From a bacterium 210917-DFI.7.65 (lineage in GTDB: Bacteria > Bacillota > Clostridia > Oscillospirales > Oscillospiraceae): a DNA stretch of 64,000 bases. Of this stretch, positions 34,611 to 44,621 are shown piece by piece (position 1 is the stretch's first letter; every line of letters starts with the position of its first letter). The notes under the pieces are model-generated. The model was not told the origin of the DNA and made no database searches. It saw nothing but the letters and a program-made list of their open reading frames with translations. Where the stretch lies: NCBI GenBank assembly GCA_020555865.1, contig JAJCJJ010000003.1, positions 229,003 through 293,002 on the forward strand. Direction: 5' to 3'. The position numbers and the translations under genes were made by a program.

Positions 34611-35441
34611 TCATGGTGTTTCCTTCAAACAGATCATGGCGGCCTGGCTGCCGCGCACGTCGCCCATGCGGCGGTGCGACCAGTACAGATCCGTGCAGCA
34701 GGCGGTACACGCGCCGCTCACGGCGATGTGTTCCGGCGCGAGTCCTGCGCGCAGCATCCAGTGCCGGTTGATGGCTTTAAGATCAACGTGCCATTTCCCG
34801 TCCTGGGCGCTGCGCTGCAGGTATGGCTCCACCTCCGCGCCCAGAGCCGCCCGCATGGCTGCGGGTACGTCTGCATCCGTTTCAAAGCAGCACCGGGAGA
34901 TGCCGGGACCGATGGCGGCGCGGATGTGTTCTGCTTTGGCGCCGTACAGGCGCTCCATGGCGGCGATGGTTTTGGCGGCGATGCCCAGGGCGGTGCCGCG
35001 CCAACCCGCGTGGGCTGCGCCGATACAGCGTGTCACGGGGTCAAAATAGAGCGTGGGGATGCAGTCGGCGGAAAAGATCGTCAGCGTCAAACCGGGTACG
35101 TTGGTCACCAGGGCGTCGGCCTCGTAATCCTGCGGACGCAGGAGCCCCGCTCCGGCATCCTGTGCGGTGACGACTTTTACATCATCCCGGTGTACCTGTC
35201 TGGCCAGCACGCAGCGCTGCGGCGCTACGCCGAGCACGGCGCAGAACCGGCGATAGTTTTCCTGCACGTTTTCTGTGCTGTCGCCCCGGTGCAGTCCCAG
35301 GTTCAGCGCGGCGAATACGCCGCGGCTGACGCCGCCCAGCCGGGTGGAAAACCCGTGGGCCAGGCTTGGGACGCTGAGGGAAGAGGCGGTCAGGTACAGC
35401 AGGTCGTCCTCCTGGATATGTGTGGTAAAAGCGCTGTTCAC
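34611..35441 (-). CDS. YfiH/laccase-domain protein (purine nucleoside phosphorylase family)
   Basis: 276 residues if GTG 35441 is used; this start overlaps the secA stop in GTGA, the typical coupled arrangement. ATG at 35462 is the alternative (283 residues); neither has a strong ribosome-binding site. [33 protein letters not shown] and [14 protein letters not shown] give the conserved histidines and cysteine of the zinc site. Members act on purine nucleosides (adenosine, inosine) rather than phenols. Likely co-transcribed with secA. Confidence 0.85.
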   Translation of the reverse strand: MNSAFTTHIQEDDLLYLTASSLSVPSLAHGFSTRLGGVSRGVFAALNLGLHRGDSTENVQENYRRFCAVLGVAPQRCVLARQVHRDDVKVVTAQDAGAGLLRPQDYEADALVTNVPGLTLTIFSADCIPTLYFDPVTRCIGAAHAGWRGTALGIAAKTIAAMERLYGAKAEHIRAAIGPGISRCCFETDADVPAAMRAALGAEVEPYLQRSAQDGKWHVDLKAINRHWMLRAGLAPEHIAVSGACTACCTDLYWSHRRMGDVRGSQAAMICLKETP

Positions 35442-38179
35442 TTCTCGTTGCGCCCGCAGCATTTTTTATACTTCAAACCGCTGCCGCAGGGGCAGGGATC
35501 GTTGCGGCCCACTTTTTTCACGGTGCGGGGCTTTTTTTTCAGGGAATCGTCGCCGCCTGCGTTCTCGCCGGATTCCCGGGCTACGCGCTCGCGCTTGATC
35601 TCTTCGTCCTTTTTCACGCGCACCAGATACATCCGGCGCAGCGTTTCGCTCTGAATGGCGGCGATCATTTCGCTGAACATTTCGTAGCCTTCGCGCTTGT
35701 AGGCGTCGGTGGGTTTCTCCTGGGCATAAGCGCGCAGATTGATGCCGCGGCGCAGCTCATCCATGGCGCTGATGTGTTCCATCCAATATTCGTCCACTAC
35801 GCGCAGCATGACCACGCGCTCCAGCTCCCGCATGATGGGGGAACCGAAGGTTTCTTCGCGCTGGCCGTATACCGCGGCGGCTTTGTCAAAAAGCATGGTA
35901 GTGATGGTGTCGGTGCTCATGCCCTCCAGTTCCTGGTCGGTGAAGGAGAAGTCCTCTTTGTCCAGGAACAGGCCCAGATAGGGGGCGCACATGTCGGCAA
36001 AGACTGCCTGGGTTACATATTCGTTGTGGGCGGCGGCGGAAGCCACATGATCGGCGATGGAGGTGTGGATCAGTTTCTGCATGCTCTCGCGCAGATCGTC
36101 GCCGTCGAGCACCTGCCTGCGCTGCTCATAGATCAGGGTGCGCTGAGTGTTCATCACGTCGTCGAATTCGAGAGTATTTTTTCGGGTCTGGAAGTTGCGG
36201 GATTCAATCTTCTTCTGAGCCGATTCAATGGCGTTGGAGAGCACTTTCTGCTCGATGGGAGTGTCTTCGTCCACGCCCAGGGTTTCCATCATGCCCATGA
36301 CCCGCTCGGAGCCGAACAGGCGCATCAGATCGTCCTCAAGGGAAATATAGAAGCGGGTTTCACCGGGGTCGCCCTGGCGGCCGGCACGGCCGCGCAGCTG
36401 GTTGTCGATCCGGCGGGAGTCATGCCGCTCGGTGCCGATAATATACAGACCGCCGGCTTCACGCACTTTTTCCGCCTCCTCGGCGATCTCGGCTTTGAAC
36501 TTGTCGTTGGCCTGCGCAAAGAGCTTGCGGGCGGCGAGGATCTCCTCGTTGTCCGTATCGGCGTAGCCGGTGGCTTCGTTGATGATCTCGTCGCTGTAGC
36601 CGGCCTTGCGCAGTTCGTTTTTGGCCAGGTATTCGGCATTGCCGCCCAGCATGATATCGGTACCGCGGCCGGCCATGTTGGTGGCTACGGTGACGGCGCC
36701 GAATTTGCCGGCCTGGGCGATGATCTCAGCTTCTTTTTCGTGGTTCTTGGCGTTGAGCACGTTGTGAGGGATGCCCTCGCGCTTGAGCATGCCCGAAAGC
36801 AGCTCGTTCTTTTCGATGGACACGGTGCCGATCAGCACGGGCTGCCCCTTTTCGTGGCACTCTTTGGCCTGGCGCACCACAGCGCGGTATTTGCCGGCTT
36901 CAGTTTTATACACCACGTCGGGGTTGTCGATGCGGGCCACAGGCTTGTTGGTGGGGATCTCGATGATGTCCAGCTTGTAGATCGTGGCGAACTCGTCCTT
37001 TTCGGTGGTAGCCGTGCCGGTCATGCCGGAAAGTTTATTATACAGACGGAAATAGTTCTGGAACGTGATGGTGGCCAGGGTCTTGGACTCGTGAGCGATC
37101 TCCACACGCTCCTTGGCTTCAATGGCCTGGTGCAGGCCTTCATTGTAGCGGCGGCCGAACATCAGGCGGCCGGTGAATTCGTCCACAATAATGACCTCGT
37201 TGTCCTTGACCACATAGTCGATATCGCGCTTCATCACGCCGTGGGCCTTGATGGCCTGGTTGATGTGGTGCGATAATTCGGCGTTTTCCGGGTCGGCCAG
37301 GTTGTCCACATGGAAATACTCCTCCGCCTTGTGGATGCCGCGCAGGGTGAGGGTGGCTGTTTTGGCCTTTTCATCCACCACATAGTCGGCGTCGATGTCT
37401 GAAGCCTCTTCCTCCTTGGTATCCACAGAGGAGACGACCATTTTTTTCAGACGGGAAACGAATTGATCTGCGGTGCTGTACATGGCAGTGGATTTTTCGC
37501 TCATGCCGGAAATGATGAGGGGGGTGCGGGCCTCGTCGATCAGGATGGAGTCCACCTCGTCCACAATGGCGAAAGAGTGGCCCCGCTGCACCAGTTCGTT
37601 TTTATAAATGGCCATGTTGTCGCGCAGGTAGTCAAAGCCCATTTCGTTGTTGGTGCCGTAGGTGATATCGGCGGCATAAGCTTCGCGGCGGGCGGGGTTA
37701 TCCATATCGTGGATGATCAGCCCCACCGTGAGACCCAGGAAGCGGTGCACCTTGCCCATCCACTCGCTGTCGCGCTTGGCCAGATAGTCGTTGACGGTGA
37801 CGATATGCACACCCTCGCCGGTCAGGGCGTTAAGGTAGGCGGGCAGGGTGGCCACCAGGGTTTTGCCTTCGCCGGTCTTCATTTCGGCGATGCGCCCCTG
37901 ATGGAGCACGATGCCGCCGATGAGCTGCACGGGGTAGGGCCGCATGCCTAGCACGCGGTCGGAGGCCTCGCGCACCGTAGCAAAGGCTTCGGGCAGCAGG
38001 GCGTCCAGGCTTTCGCCGCCTTTGTAGCGCTCTTTGAACTGGGCGGTTTTGCCCTTCAGCTCTTCGTCGCTCAGGGCCTTGTACGGCGCTTCCAGCTCCA
38101 AGATCTTGTTCACGATCGGCTTAATGTCTTTCAGCTCACGGTCGCTGTAGGTACCAAAAATTTTATCAAAAAGTCCCAT
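35438..38179 (-). CDS. secA: Protein translocase ATPase SecA
   Basis: 913 residues, full length. Motor domain with [20 protein letters not shown] (Walker A) and [15 protein letters not shown], second helicase half with [14 protein letters not shown], and a C-terminal zinc motif [18 protein letters not shown] that binds SecB or ribosomes in other bacteria. It drives post-translational export through SecYEG. ATG at 38179 with AAAGGAAG. Promoter on the leftward strand at 38255-38227. Confidence 0.98.
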   Translation of the reverse strand: MGLFDKIFGTYSDRELKDIKPIVNKILELEAPYKALSDEELKGKTAQFKERYKGGESLDALLPEAFATVREASDRVLGMRPYPVQLIGGIVLHQGRIAEMKTGEGKTLVATLPAYLNALTGEGVHIVTVNDYLAKRDSEWMGKVHRFLGLTVGLIIHDMDNPARREAYAADITYGTNNEMGFDYLRDNMAIYKNELVQRGHSFAIVDEVDSILIDEARTPLIISGMSEKSTAMYSTADQFVSRLKKMVVSSVDTKEEEASDIDADYVVDEKAKTATLTLRGIHKAEEYFHVDNLADPENAELSHHINQAIKAHGVMKRDIDYVVKDNEVIIVDEFTGRLMFGRRYNEGLHQAIEAKERVEIAHESKTLATITFQNYFRLYNKLSGMTGTATTEKDEFATIYKLDIIEIPTNKPVARIDNPDVVYKTEAGKYRAVVRQAKECHEKGQPVLIGTVSIEKNELLSGMLKREGIPHNVLNAKNHEKEAEIIAQAGKFGAVTVATNMAGRGTDIMLGGNAEYLAKNELRKAGYSDEIINEATGYADTDNEEILAARKLFAQANDKFKAEIAEEAEKVREAGGLYIIGTERHDSRRIDNQLRGRAGRQGDPGETRFYISLEDDLMRLFGSERVMGMMETLGVDEDTPIEQKVLSNAIESAQKKIESRNFQTRKNTLEFDDVMNTQRTLIYEQRRQVLDGDDLRESMQKLIHTSIADHVASAAAHNEYVTQAVFADMCAPYLGLFLDKEDFSFTDQELEGMSTDTITTMLFDKAAAVYGQREETFGSPIMRELERVVMLRVVDEYWMEHISAMDELRRGINLRAYAQEKPTDAYKREGYEMFSEMIAAIQSETLRRMYLVRVKKDEEIKRERVARESGENAGGDDSLKKKPRTVKKVGRNDPCPCGSGLKYKKCCGRNEK

Positions 38180-38226
38180 ACGCTTCTTCCTTTCGGGAAT
38201 GAATTTTTAGACACGTTAATAGTTGA

Positions 38227-38255
38227 AGTATACCACAGCATATCCCTATATGCAA
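38227..38255 (-). promoter_or_regulatory. Promoter of secA
   Basis: Leftward TTGCAT (38255-38250), 17-bp spacer, TATACT (38232-38227), about 45 bases ahead of the start codon. Confidence 0.8.
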
Positions 38256-38329
38256 AAGGAAAAACGCGTTTTTCGCGGCAAACGGGACATTTTTACAGAT
38301 TATTCATAAATATTCAGCAGGACATTGTT

Positions 38330-38562
38330 CCGTGAAAAATTTGACGTTAAAAATTAGATTAAGTGGGCGCGTGAGGTGGAAAAGGAAGGCATATGTACTA
38401 AAAGGATCCGCCCAGGTACAGGGAAAAAGGAGAAGTTGCAGCGGGAGGGGACGTTTTGCTGGACGGGGCAAGGGGGGTATGGTACAGTGGAACAAACATG
38501 GGGCGGTAAAGGGGGCGAGGCAGGATGCAGGGGGCAGCAGAGACTGCGGGCAGTGTTAAAAG
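38330..38562. other. Purine-rich intergenic stretch, no convincing gene
   Basis: On the rightward strand, 38370-38530 is dominated by G and A (for example GGGAGGGG, GGGGCAAGGGGGG and AAAGGGGGCGAGG). A 75-codon frame starting at 38332 (MKNLTLKIRLSG...) is basic and low complexity, lacks a ribosome-binding site, and is probably not a gene. Function unknown. Confidence 0.5.
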
Positions 38563-38566
38563 ATTA

Positions 38567-38584
38567 ACGTTAAATTATTAACAA
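38567..38584 (+). promoter_or_regulatory. Rex-like operator upstream of the thiolase gene
   Basis: GTTAA-ATTA-TTAAC (38569-38582) is a perfect dyad extended by AA, matching the clostridial Rex consensus TTGTTAA-N4-TTAACAA except for two bases on the left. A second palindrome TTAACGTTAA (38564-38573) overlaps it. It lies about 60 bp upstream of the -35 box. Rex represses thiolase and other butyrate/alcohol genes in clostridia according to NADH/NAD. Confidence 0.55.
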
Positions 38585-38642
38585 ATAAAAATGAAAAAAG
38601 TTGTGGAAAACGTAGAAAAGATAAAGAAAGATCGATAAAATC

Positions 38643-38670
38643 TTGCAAAAAGGAAGCATCTTGCTATAAT
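38643..38670 (+). promoter_or_regulatory. Promoter of the thiolase gene
   Basis: TTGCAA (38643-38648), 16-bp spacer, TATAAT (38665-38670) with extended TGC. Start codon 56 bases downstream. Confidence 0.85.
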
Positions 38671-38725
38671 TTTAACCATCGATCTGAAAAATAAAATTTT
38701 TAAGTGAAGAAAGTGAGGCAATCAT

Positions 38726-39919
38726 ATGGAACTGAAGGATAAGGACATCGTTATTGTAGGGTATGCGCGATCCGCAATCGGCGACTTTCTGGGCGGCCTA
38801 AAGGATGTTTCGCTGGTAGATCTGAGCACCACGGTAGCCAAGGCTGCTATGGAGCGTGCCGGCGTGAAGCCCGAGGATGTCGATGAGCTGGGTATGGGCT
38901 GTATCTATAAGCACGGCAACGGAGGAAACCCCGGCCGTCAGGTGGAAATCAAGTGCGGCATCCCTGCCGAAGCATGGGCCTATACGGTGGATCAGCAATG
39001 CGCCTCCGGTATGAAAGCGCTGGATATCGTCCGGCGGAGCCTGCTGACGGACGGCTGTGAGCTGGCCGTGGTGGTGGGCGCCGACGTTATGTCCCGCGCG
39101 CCGTATCTTTGCCTGAACGGCCGCACCGGCTTCCGCATGGGTGATGTGAAGATGGTGGATGCCCTGACCAAGGAAGGCCTGAGCTGCGCGATCGCAGGGT
39201 ATCATATGGGCGTTACAGCGGAAAATCTGGCAGATAAATACAATATTTCCCGCCAGGAGCAGGACGAACTGGCTCTGATGAGCCATCAGCGCGCCATTGC
39301 AGCCATCGACAGTGGCCGTGGCAAGCAGGATATCGTCCCCATTGAGATCAAGACCCGCAAGGGCGTAACGGTGTTCGATACCGACGAGCATCCCCGTCGT
39401 GATGTCAGCCTGGAAAGCATGGCCAAGCTGCGCCCTGCGTTCAAGCCCGACGGCGGCACGGTGACAGCCGGCAACGCCTCCGGCATTAACGACGGCGCCT
39501 GCGCCATGGTGGTTACCACGGCCAGATATGCCAAAGAGCACGGCCTCAAGCCCATTGCCAGAGTGCTGGCGGTGGAGAGCAAAGGCGTGCCTGCCGAAGT
39601 GATGGGCATCGGCCCCGCTTACGTTATCCCCAAGGCCCTGGAAAAGGCTGGCCTGACGGCGGATGCCATTGATTACTATGAGATCAACGAAGCCTTTGCC
39701 GCTCAGTTCCTGGCCTGCAACCGCGAGCTGAAGCTGTCCATGGACAAGGTTAACCGCAACGGTTCCGGCATTGGCCTGGGCCATCCTGTGGGCATGACCG
39801 GCGCCCGCATCATTACCGCCTGCATCAGCGAAATGATTGCCAGCGGCGAGCAGTACGGCGTGGCCTCTCTGTGTGTCGGCGGCGGCCCCGCCATGGCGAC
39901 GGTTCTGGAAATTGTGTAA
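38726..39919 (+). CDS. Acetyl-CoA C-acetyltransferase (thiolase)
   Basis: 397 residues. Condenses two acetyl-CoA to acetoacetyl-CoA, first step of clostridial butyrate/butanol formation. The nucleophile Cys92 is in DQQCASG, His353 in GIGLGHPVG and the second Cys383 in SLCVGGG; NEAFAAQ provides the oxyanion-hole region. The usual partners hbd, crt and bcd-etf are not adjacent. The Rex-like site at 38567 suggests redox control. A bidirectional terminator separates it from carB-dapF. Confidence 0.95.
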   Translation: MELKDKDIVIVGYARSAIGDFLGGLKDVSLVDLSTTVAKAAMERAGVKPEDVDELGMGCIYKHGNGGNPGRQVEIKCGIPAEAWAYTVDQQCASGMKALDIVRRSLLTDGCELAVVVGADVMSRAPYLCLNGRTGFRMGDVKMVDALTKEGLSCAIAGYHMGVTAENLADKYNISRQEQDELALMSHQRAIAAIDSGRGKQDIVPIEIKTRKGVTVFDTDEHPRRDVSLESMAKLRPAFKPDGGTVTAGNASGINDGACAMVVTTARYAKEHGLKPIARVLAVESKGVPAEVMGIGPAYVIPKALEKAGLTADAIDYYEINEAFAAQFLACNRELKLSMDKVNRNGSGIGLGHPVGMTGARIITACISEMIASGEQYGVASLCVGGGPAMATVLEIV

Positions 39920-39959
39920 TCTACATATACTTTGCACATTTTGCCGAATACTGTAAAAA

Positions 39960-39997
39960 AGATCCGTGTCCGCAACTGCGGACACGGATCTCTTTTT
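39960..39997. terminator. Bidirectional terminator between thiolase and carB-dapF
   Basis: Perfect 14-bp stem AGATCCGTGTCCGC / GCGGACACGGATCT with loop AACT; CTTTTT on the rightward side and six T's on the leftward side. Confidence 0.95.
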
Positions 39998-40009
39998 GTG
40001 TTTGTTTTT

Positions 40010-43000
40010 TTACAGCTCCACGCTGCCCTGAAAAACGGTTTTTGCGTCGCCGGTCATATACACGGTGCCGTCGGAGTCATAGCGGATAATGACGGTACCG
40101 CCTTTGAGGTGCACGGCAATGTCGCAGTCGCGCTCGCAGTAGCCGTTAAGTACGGCGGCCACGGCGGCGGCACAGGCACCGGTGCCGCAAGCCCAGGTTT
40201 CCCCGCTGCCGCGCTCCCACACACGCATTTTCAGCGTGGCCCGGTTGATGACCTGAACGAACTCGGTGTTCACATGGTCGGGGAAGCAGCTGTGCAGCTC
40301 GAAAGCGGGGCCGACTTTGGCGATATCCAAAGTGTCCGCGTTGTCCACAAAGGTTACGCAATGGGGATTGCCCATGGAAAGGCAGGTCACGGACCAGGAT
40401 TTGCCCAGCACTTCCAGCGGGCGGTTGATGACCGTTTCGCCGTCCATGGAGACCGGAATATTGGCCGGATTCAGGATGGCTTTGCCCATGTTCACCATGA
40501 CGGAAATCACGGTTTCATTCTGGATGTACAGATGCAGGCTGCGCACGCCGCTGAGGGTTTCGATAGTCATGCGGCTCTTGCGCACGATGTTGTGCTCGTA
40601 GAGGTATTTAGCTACGCACCGGATGCCGTTGCCGCACATCTTGCCCTCGCTTCCGTCGCGATTGAAAATGCGCATTTTCGCGTCGGCCACGGTGGAGGGC
40701 AGGATCAGGATGATGCCGTCAGAACCGATACTGAAATGGCGGTCGGACAGGATCACGCTGATGGACTCGGGGCTGGGGATCTCATACTGCATGCAGTCAA
40801 AATAGATATAGTCGTTGCCGGTGCCCTCCATTTTGGTGAAGTGAAGCTTCAGCGGCGTTTTGCGCATGCGGTTCAGGTCTACCAGCTCAGTGCTTTCCTG
40901 GCTGTAGCGGCTCAAGAGTGAGCGAGCCAGAGCGTTGGCGGTGTCCAGGGAGGTCAGGCAGGGAATGCCCAGTTCCACGGTCTTGCGGCGCATTTTTACA
41001 CTGTCCAGCTGAGGCAGGCGCCCCTTGGAGTCGGTGGAGATCACGTAGCTGATCTTGCCTTCTTCCATGAGAGAAACCGTATTTTCCTCCGCGCCGTCGC
41101 TGACCTTGGCAGTGTGATGCACGGTGAGTCCCACAGCTTCCAGTGCCCGGGCCGTACCTTCCGTGGCGTACAGGTCAAAGCCCAGTTCGTCGTATTTGCG
41201 GGCTACGTCCACGATTTCATGTTTGTCGCTGTCGCGGACGGTGAACAGGACGCCGCCTTTCTTGTTCATATTGTATCCGGCGGCGACCAGCCCCTTGTAG
41301 AGGGCTTCTTCCAGATTTTTGCCGATACCCAGCACTTCGCCGGTGGATTTCATTTCCGGCCCCAGGGCCACGTCCACGTTGGTCAGTTTCTCAAAAGAGA
41401 ACACAGGCACTTTGCAGGCCACATACGGAGGCGTGCGGTACAGTCCTGTGCCGTAGCCCAGGTCGCGGAGTTTTTCGCCCAGCATGGTGCGGGTGGCCAG
41501 ATCCACCATGGGCACGCCGGTCACTTTGCTGATGTAAGGGATGGTGCGGGAGGCGCGGGGATTGACCTCGATAACGTAGATTATGTTTTCATACACTACA
41601 TACTGAATATTGACCAGACCGCGGGTGTTGAGTCCCAGGGCCAGGTTTTTGGTGTAGGCGATCAGATCTTCGGTGGTTTTGCCGTCCAGGTTCCAAGCGG
41701 GGTACACGGCGATGGAGTCGCCGGAATGGACGCCGGCGCGCTCGATGTGCTCCATAATGCCGGGGATCAGGATGTCTTCGCCGTCACAGATAGCGTCCAC
41801 TTCCAATTCAGTACCCATCAGGTACTTGTCGATCAGCACAGGATTCTCGATTTCGTGGCTGAGGATGATGTCCATATATTCTCGGATATCGTCGTCGGTG
41901 AAGGCGATAATCATGTTCTGGCCGCCCAGCACATAGCTGGGGCGCATCAGAACGGGGTAGCCGATTTCGTTGGCCGCTTTCAGTGCTTCTTCGCAGGTCA
42001 TGACAGTATGGCCGGCAGCGCGCTTGATGTGCAGCGTTTCCAGCAATTCGTCAAAACGCTCGCGGTCTTCGGCCATGTCGATGGAATCGCCGCTGGTGCC
42101 GATGATGTGTACGCCGTTGCTCTCCAGGAATTTGGTCAGATTGATAGCGGTCTGACCGCCGAAAGCGACCACAACGCCGTAGGGCTTTTCTGTTTCGATG
42201 ACGTTCATCACGTCCTCGCCGGTCAGCGGCTCGAAGTACAGCCGGTCTGCTGTGTTGAAGTCTGTTGAGACGGTTTCGGGGTTATTGTTGACAATGACGA
42301 CCTGGAACCCTGCCTCGCGCAGCGACCAGACACAGTGCACCGAGGCATAGTCAAATTCAATGCCCTGGCCGATGCGGATGGGACCGGAACCGAACACGAT
42401 CACAGTCTTGCGGGGATCGTTGCGCTCGGCAATGAATTCGGCGGCTTCGTTTTCCTCGTCGTAGGTGCTGTAAAAATAGGGGGTTTCGGCGTTAAATTCT
42501 GCGCCGCAGGTATCCACCATTTTGAACACGGCGGGAATGTGGCAGGGCAGGGGCTGGCCGGAGATACGCTCGATCACTTTGTCGGGATAACCAAATTTTT
42601 TTGCGGTGCGGTAAAGATCCTCTGTCAGCGGCTGGGTTTCCATCTGCGTTTCCAGGTCTACCAAATGGTGCAGCTTTTCCAGGAACCACAGGTCGATTTT
42701 TGTGATCTCATGAATTTCCTGGCAGGAAATGCCCCGGCGCAGGGCTTCAAAGATGACGAAGAGACGCTCGTCATCCTGATCGTACAGTTTCTGGTGCAGC
42801 TCTTCGTCGCTGCGTTCGGCCTGCTTTTCCTGACGCAGGCAATCCAGAGAAATAGCGGCGCCGCGCACGGCTTTCATGATACCCTGCTCAAAACTCTGGC
42901 CAATGGCCATCACTTCGCCGGTGGCTTTCATCTGGGTGCCCAGCGTACGCTTGGCGTATACGAATTTGTCGAAGGGCCACTTGGGCAGCTTGACCACCAC

Positions 43001-44056
43001 ATAGTCCAGCGTCGGCTCAAAGCAGGCAAACGTTTTGCCGGTAACAGCGTTGGGAATTTCGTCCAGAGTATAACCGATTGCAATCTTGGCGGCCACGCGG
43101 GCGATGGGGTAGCCTGTGGCTTTGGAAGCCAAGGCGGAGGAACGGGATACGCGGGGGTTGACTTCGATGACCGCGTATTCAAAGCTGTCAGGGTTCAGGG
43201 CGAACTGGCAGTTGCAGCCGCCCTCGATGCCCATGGCGGTAATGATGTTCAGAGCGGCAGAGCGGAGCATCTGATACTCTTTATCCGCCAGAGTTACTGT
43301 GGGGGCGATGACGATGGAGTCGCCGGTATGGATGCCTACAGGGTCGAAGTTTTCCATGGAGCACACCGTGATCACATTGCCGCGGCTGTCGCGCATCACC
43401 TCGAATTCCACTTCTTTCCAACCAGCGATGCAGCGTTCCACCAGAATCTGGGTAATGGGACTCAGCCGCAGGCCAGCTTCGCCGATACGTTCCAGATCGG
43501 CGCGGTTGTAGCAGATGCCGCCGCCGCTGCCGCCCAGAGTAAAAGCGGGGCGCACGATGACAGGGTAGCTGATTTCCTCGGCAAATGCCAGCGCGTCCTC
43601 CAGTGTATTGACGACTTTGGAAGGAATCACTGGCTGGCCGATGGCTTCCATGGTATCTTTAAACATCTGGCGATCTTCTGCTTTGTCGATCGTATCCGGG
43701 TCTGCGCCCAACAGCATTACATTATGTTCCTCCAGGAAACCGGATTTGGCCAGCTGCATAGAAAGGGTCAGGCCCGTTTGCCCGCCCAGTGTGGACAGAA
43801 TGCTGTCAGGCTTTTCTTTTTTGATGATGCGCTTAACGGTTTCCAGTGTCAGCGGCTCGACGTAAATATGGTCGGCCATGGCGTTGTCGGTCATAATGGT
43901 GGCGGGGTTGGAATTGACCAGAACAACTTCCAGGCCCTCTTCCTTCAACGCACGGCAGGCCTGCGTGCCTGCATAGTCAAACTCGGCGGCCTGCCCGATA
44001 ACGATCGGACCGGAACCAATGACCATAACTTTTCTCAGTTTTGGATTCAGCGGCAT
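40010..44056 (-). CDS. carB-dapF: Fusion: carbamoyl-phosphate synthase large subunit - diaminopimelate epimerase
   Basis: 1348 residues in one uninterrupted frame; ATG 44056 behind GGAGGG. Residues 1-1060 are a complete CarB: two ATP-grasp halves (PAFTLGGSGGGICYN and PSYVLGGQNMIIAF), each ending in EVNPR(V/A)SRS/T, then the MGS-like allosteric domain (GFDLYATEGTARALEAVGL). After a short linker, residues 1069-1348 are a complete DapF: FTKMEGTGNDYIYFDC start and both catalytic cysteines, Cys1141 in KMCGNG and Cys1290 in TWACGTG. CarB serves arginine and pyrimidine synthesis; DapF makes meso-diaminopimelate for lysine and peptidoglycan. No internal Shine-Dalgarno is seen before the DapF part. 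carA is not adjacent. Confidence 0.95.
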   Translation of the reverse strand: MPLNPKLRKVMVIGSGPIVIGQAAEFDYAGTQACRALKEEGLEVVLVNSNPATIMTDNAMADHIYVEPLTLETVKRIIKKEKPDSILSTLGGQTGLTLSMQLAKSGFLEEHNVMLLGADPDTIDKAEDRQMFKDTMEAIGQPVIPSKVVNTLEDALAFAEEISYPVIVRPAFTLGGSGGGICYNRADLERIGEAGLRLSPITQILVERCIAGWKEVEFEVMRDSRGNVITVCSMENFDPVGIHTGDSIVIAPTVTLADKEYQMLRSAALNIITAMGIEGGCNCQFALNPDSFEYAVIEVNPRVSRSSALASKATGYPIARVAAKIAIGYTLDEIPNAVTGKTFACFEPTLDYVVVKLPKWPFDKFVYAKRTLGTQMKATGEVMAIGQSFEQGIMKAVRGAAISLDCLRQEKQAERSDEELHQKLYDQDDERLFVIFEALRRGISCQEIHEITKIDLWFLEKLHHLVDLETQMETQPLTEDLYRTAKKFGYPDKVIERISGQPLPCHIPAVFKMVDTCGAEFNAETPYFYSTYDEENEAAEFIAERNDPRKTVIVFGSGPIRIGQGIEFDYASVHCVWSLREAGFQVVIVNNNPETVSTDFNTADRLYFEPLTGEDVMNVIETEKPYGVVVAFGGQTAINLTKFLESNGVHIIGTSGDSIDMAEDRERFDELLETLHIKRAAGHTVMTCEEALKAANEIGYPVLMRPSYVLGGQNMIIAFTDDDIREYMDIILSHEIENPVLIDKYLMGTELEVDAICDGEDILIPGIMEHIERAGVHSGDSIAVYPAWNLDGKTTEDLIAYTKNLALGLNTRGLVNIQYVVYENIIYVIEVNPRASRTIPYISKVTGVPMVDLATRTMLGEKLRDLGYGTGLYRTPPYVACKVPVFSFEKLTNVDVALGPEMKSTGEVLGIGKNLEEALYKGLVAAGYNMNKKGGVLFTVRDSDKHEIVDVARKYDELGFDLYATEGTARALEAVGLTVHHTAKVSDGAEENTVSLMEEGKISYVISTDSKGRLPQLDSVKMRRKTVELGIPCLTSLDTANALARSLLSRYSQESTELVDLNRMRKTPLKLHFTKMEGTGNDYIYFDCMQYEIPSPESISVILSDRHFSIGSDGIILILPSTVADAKMRIFNRDGSEGKMCGNGIRCVAKYLYEHNIVRKSRMTIETLSGVRSLHLYIQNETVISVMVNMGKAILNPANIPVSMDGETVINRPLEVLGKSWSVTCLSMGNPHCVTFVDNADTLDIAKVGPAFELHSCFPDHVNTEFVQVINRATLKMRVWERGSGETWACGTGACAAAVAAVLNGYCERDCDIAVHLKGGTVIIRYDSDGTVYMTGDAKTVFQGSVEL

Positions 44057-44578
44057 AAACGATTCCCTCCAAGATTCGAAATGATGGATGATGGATCACG
44101 AGGCAACACCTCGGTAAATAAACCTTTATCTTAATAAGTTAACCACACAGACTTATCCTCTGTCAATATCAGAAACCGAAAACTTTTTCGTCGTTTTGAG
44201 GAGATTCCCGTCGTTTTTTTGGAGAGAGGATAGATGCTTTTTCGTATGTGGAGAAGGGAGCGGAACCGAGGTGTACAACGCAGGGTGGGGAGGACTCAAA
44301 TTTTGTTCAGAGGAGATGGAGGTTCCGTTTTTTTCCAGCCGCTGTCTACCATGTCTACCGGATGTCTACCCAAATGGGAAAGGAAAACAGCTGGGGGACA
44401 AGAGATGGAGGGGGAGTGACGGCAGTGCCCGCCGTCGAAATGTCTACCAAATTGAAAAACCATACGTTCTGCAATCCCCGGAAAGGCCGCTGTGGCGCGG
44501 CTTTCCGGGGATTTTGCTTTGCGGTCAAAGAGGTGCTATGCACCCCTTAGGTGAAACAGAGGGAAAAGCGAGAAAAAA
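44057..44578. other. Intergenic region upstream of carB-dapF
   Basis: A leftward TTGACA (44166-44161) may be the carB-dapF -35, but the -10 is poor. The octamer TGTCTACC occurs four times (44343, 44352, 44363, and about 44441). A strong hairpin AATCCCCGGAAAG ... CTTTCCGGGGATT lies at 44478-44516 followed by a T-rich stretch rightward. Frames on the rightward strand (for example 44196-44588) lack ribosome-binding sites and family motifs, so I call no gene. Confidence 0.5.
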
Positions 44579-44608
44579 TGCTGTGTGAGAAAACAGACTC
44601 ACACAGCA
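44579..44608 (-). terminator. Terminator of mnmG
   Basis: Perfect 11-bp stem TGCTGTGTGAG / CTCACACAGCA, eight-base loop, six T's on the leftward strand, beginning 13 bases after the stop. Confidence 0.92.
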
Positions 44609-44621
44609 CAAAATAGTTGAA

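Noticed and set aside
38332..38559. Basic 75-codon frame before the thiolase
   Set aside because: Composition is produced by the purine-rich tract; no ribosome-binding site.
42335..44134. Rightward 599-codon frame opposite carB
   Set aside because: Antisense shadow of carB, a well-conserved gene; no motif of its own.
44196..44588. Rightward frames of 62-130 codons upstream of mnmG
   Set aside because: No ribosome-binding sites, low complexity, and they run through terminator hairpins.
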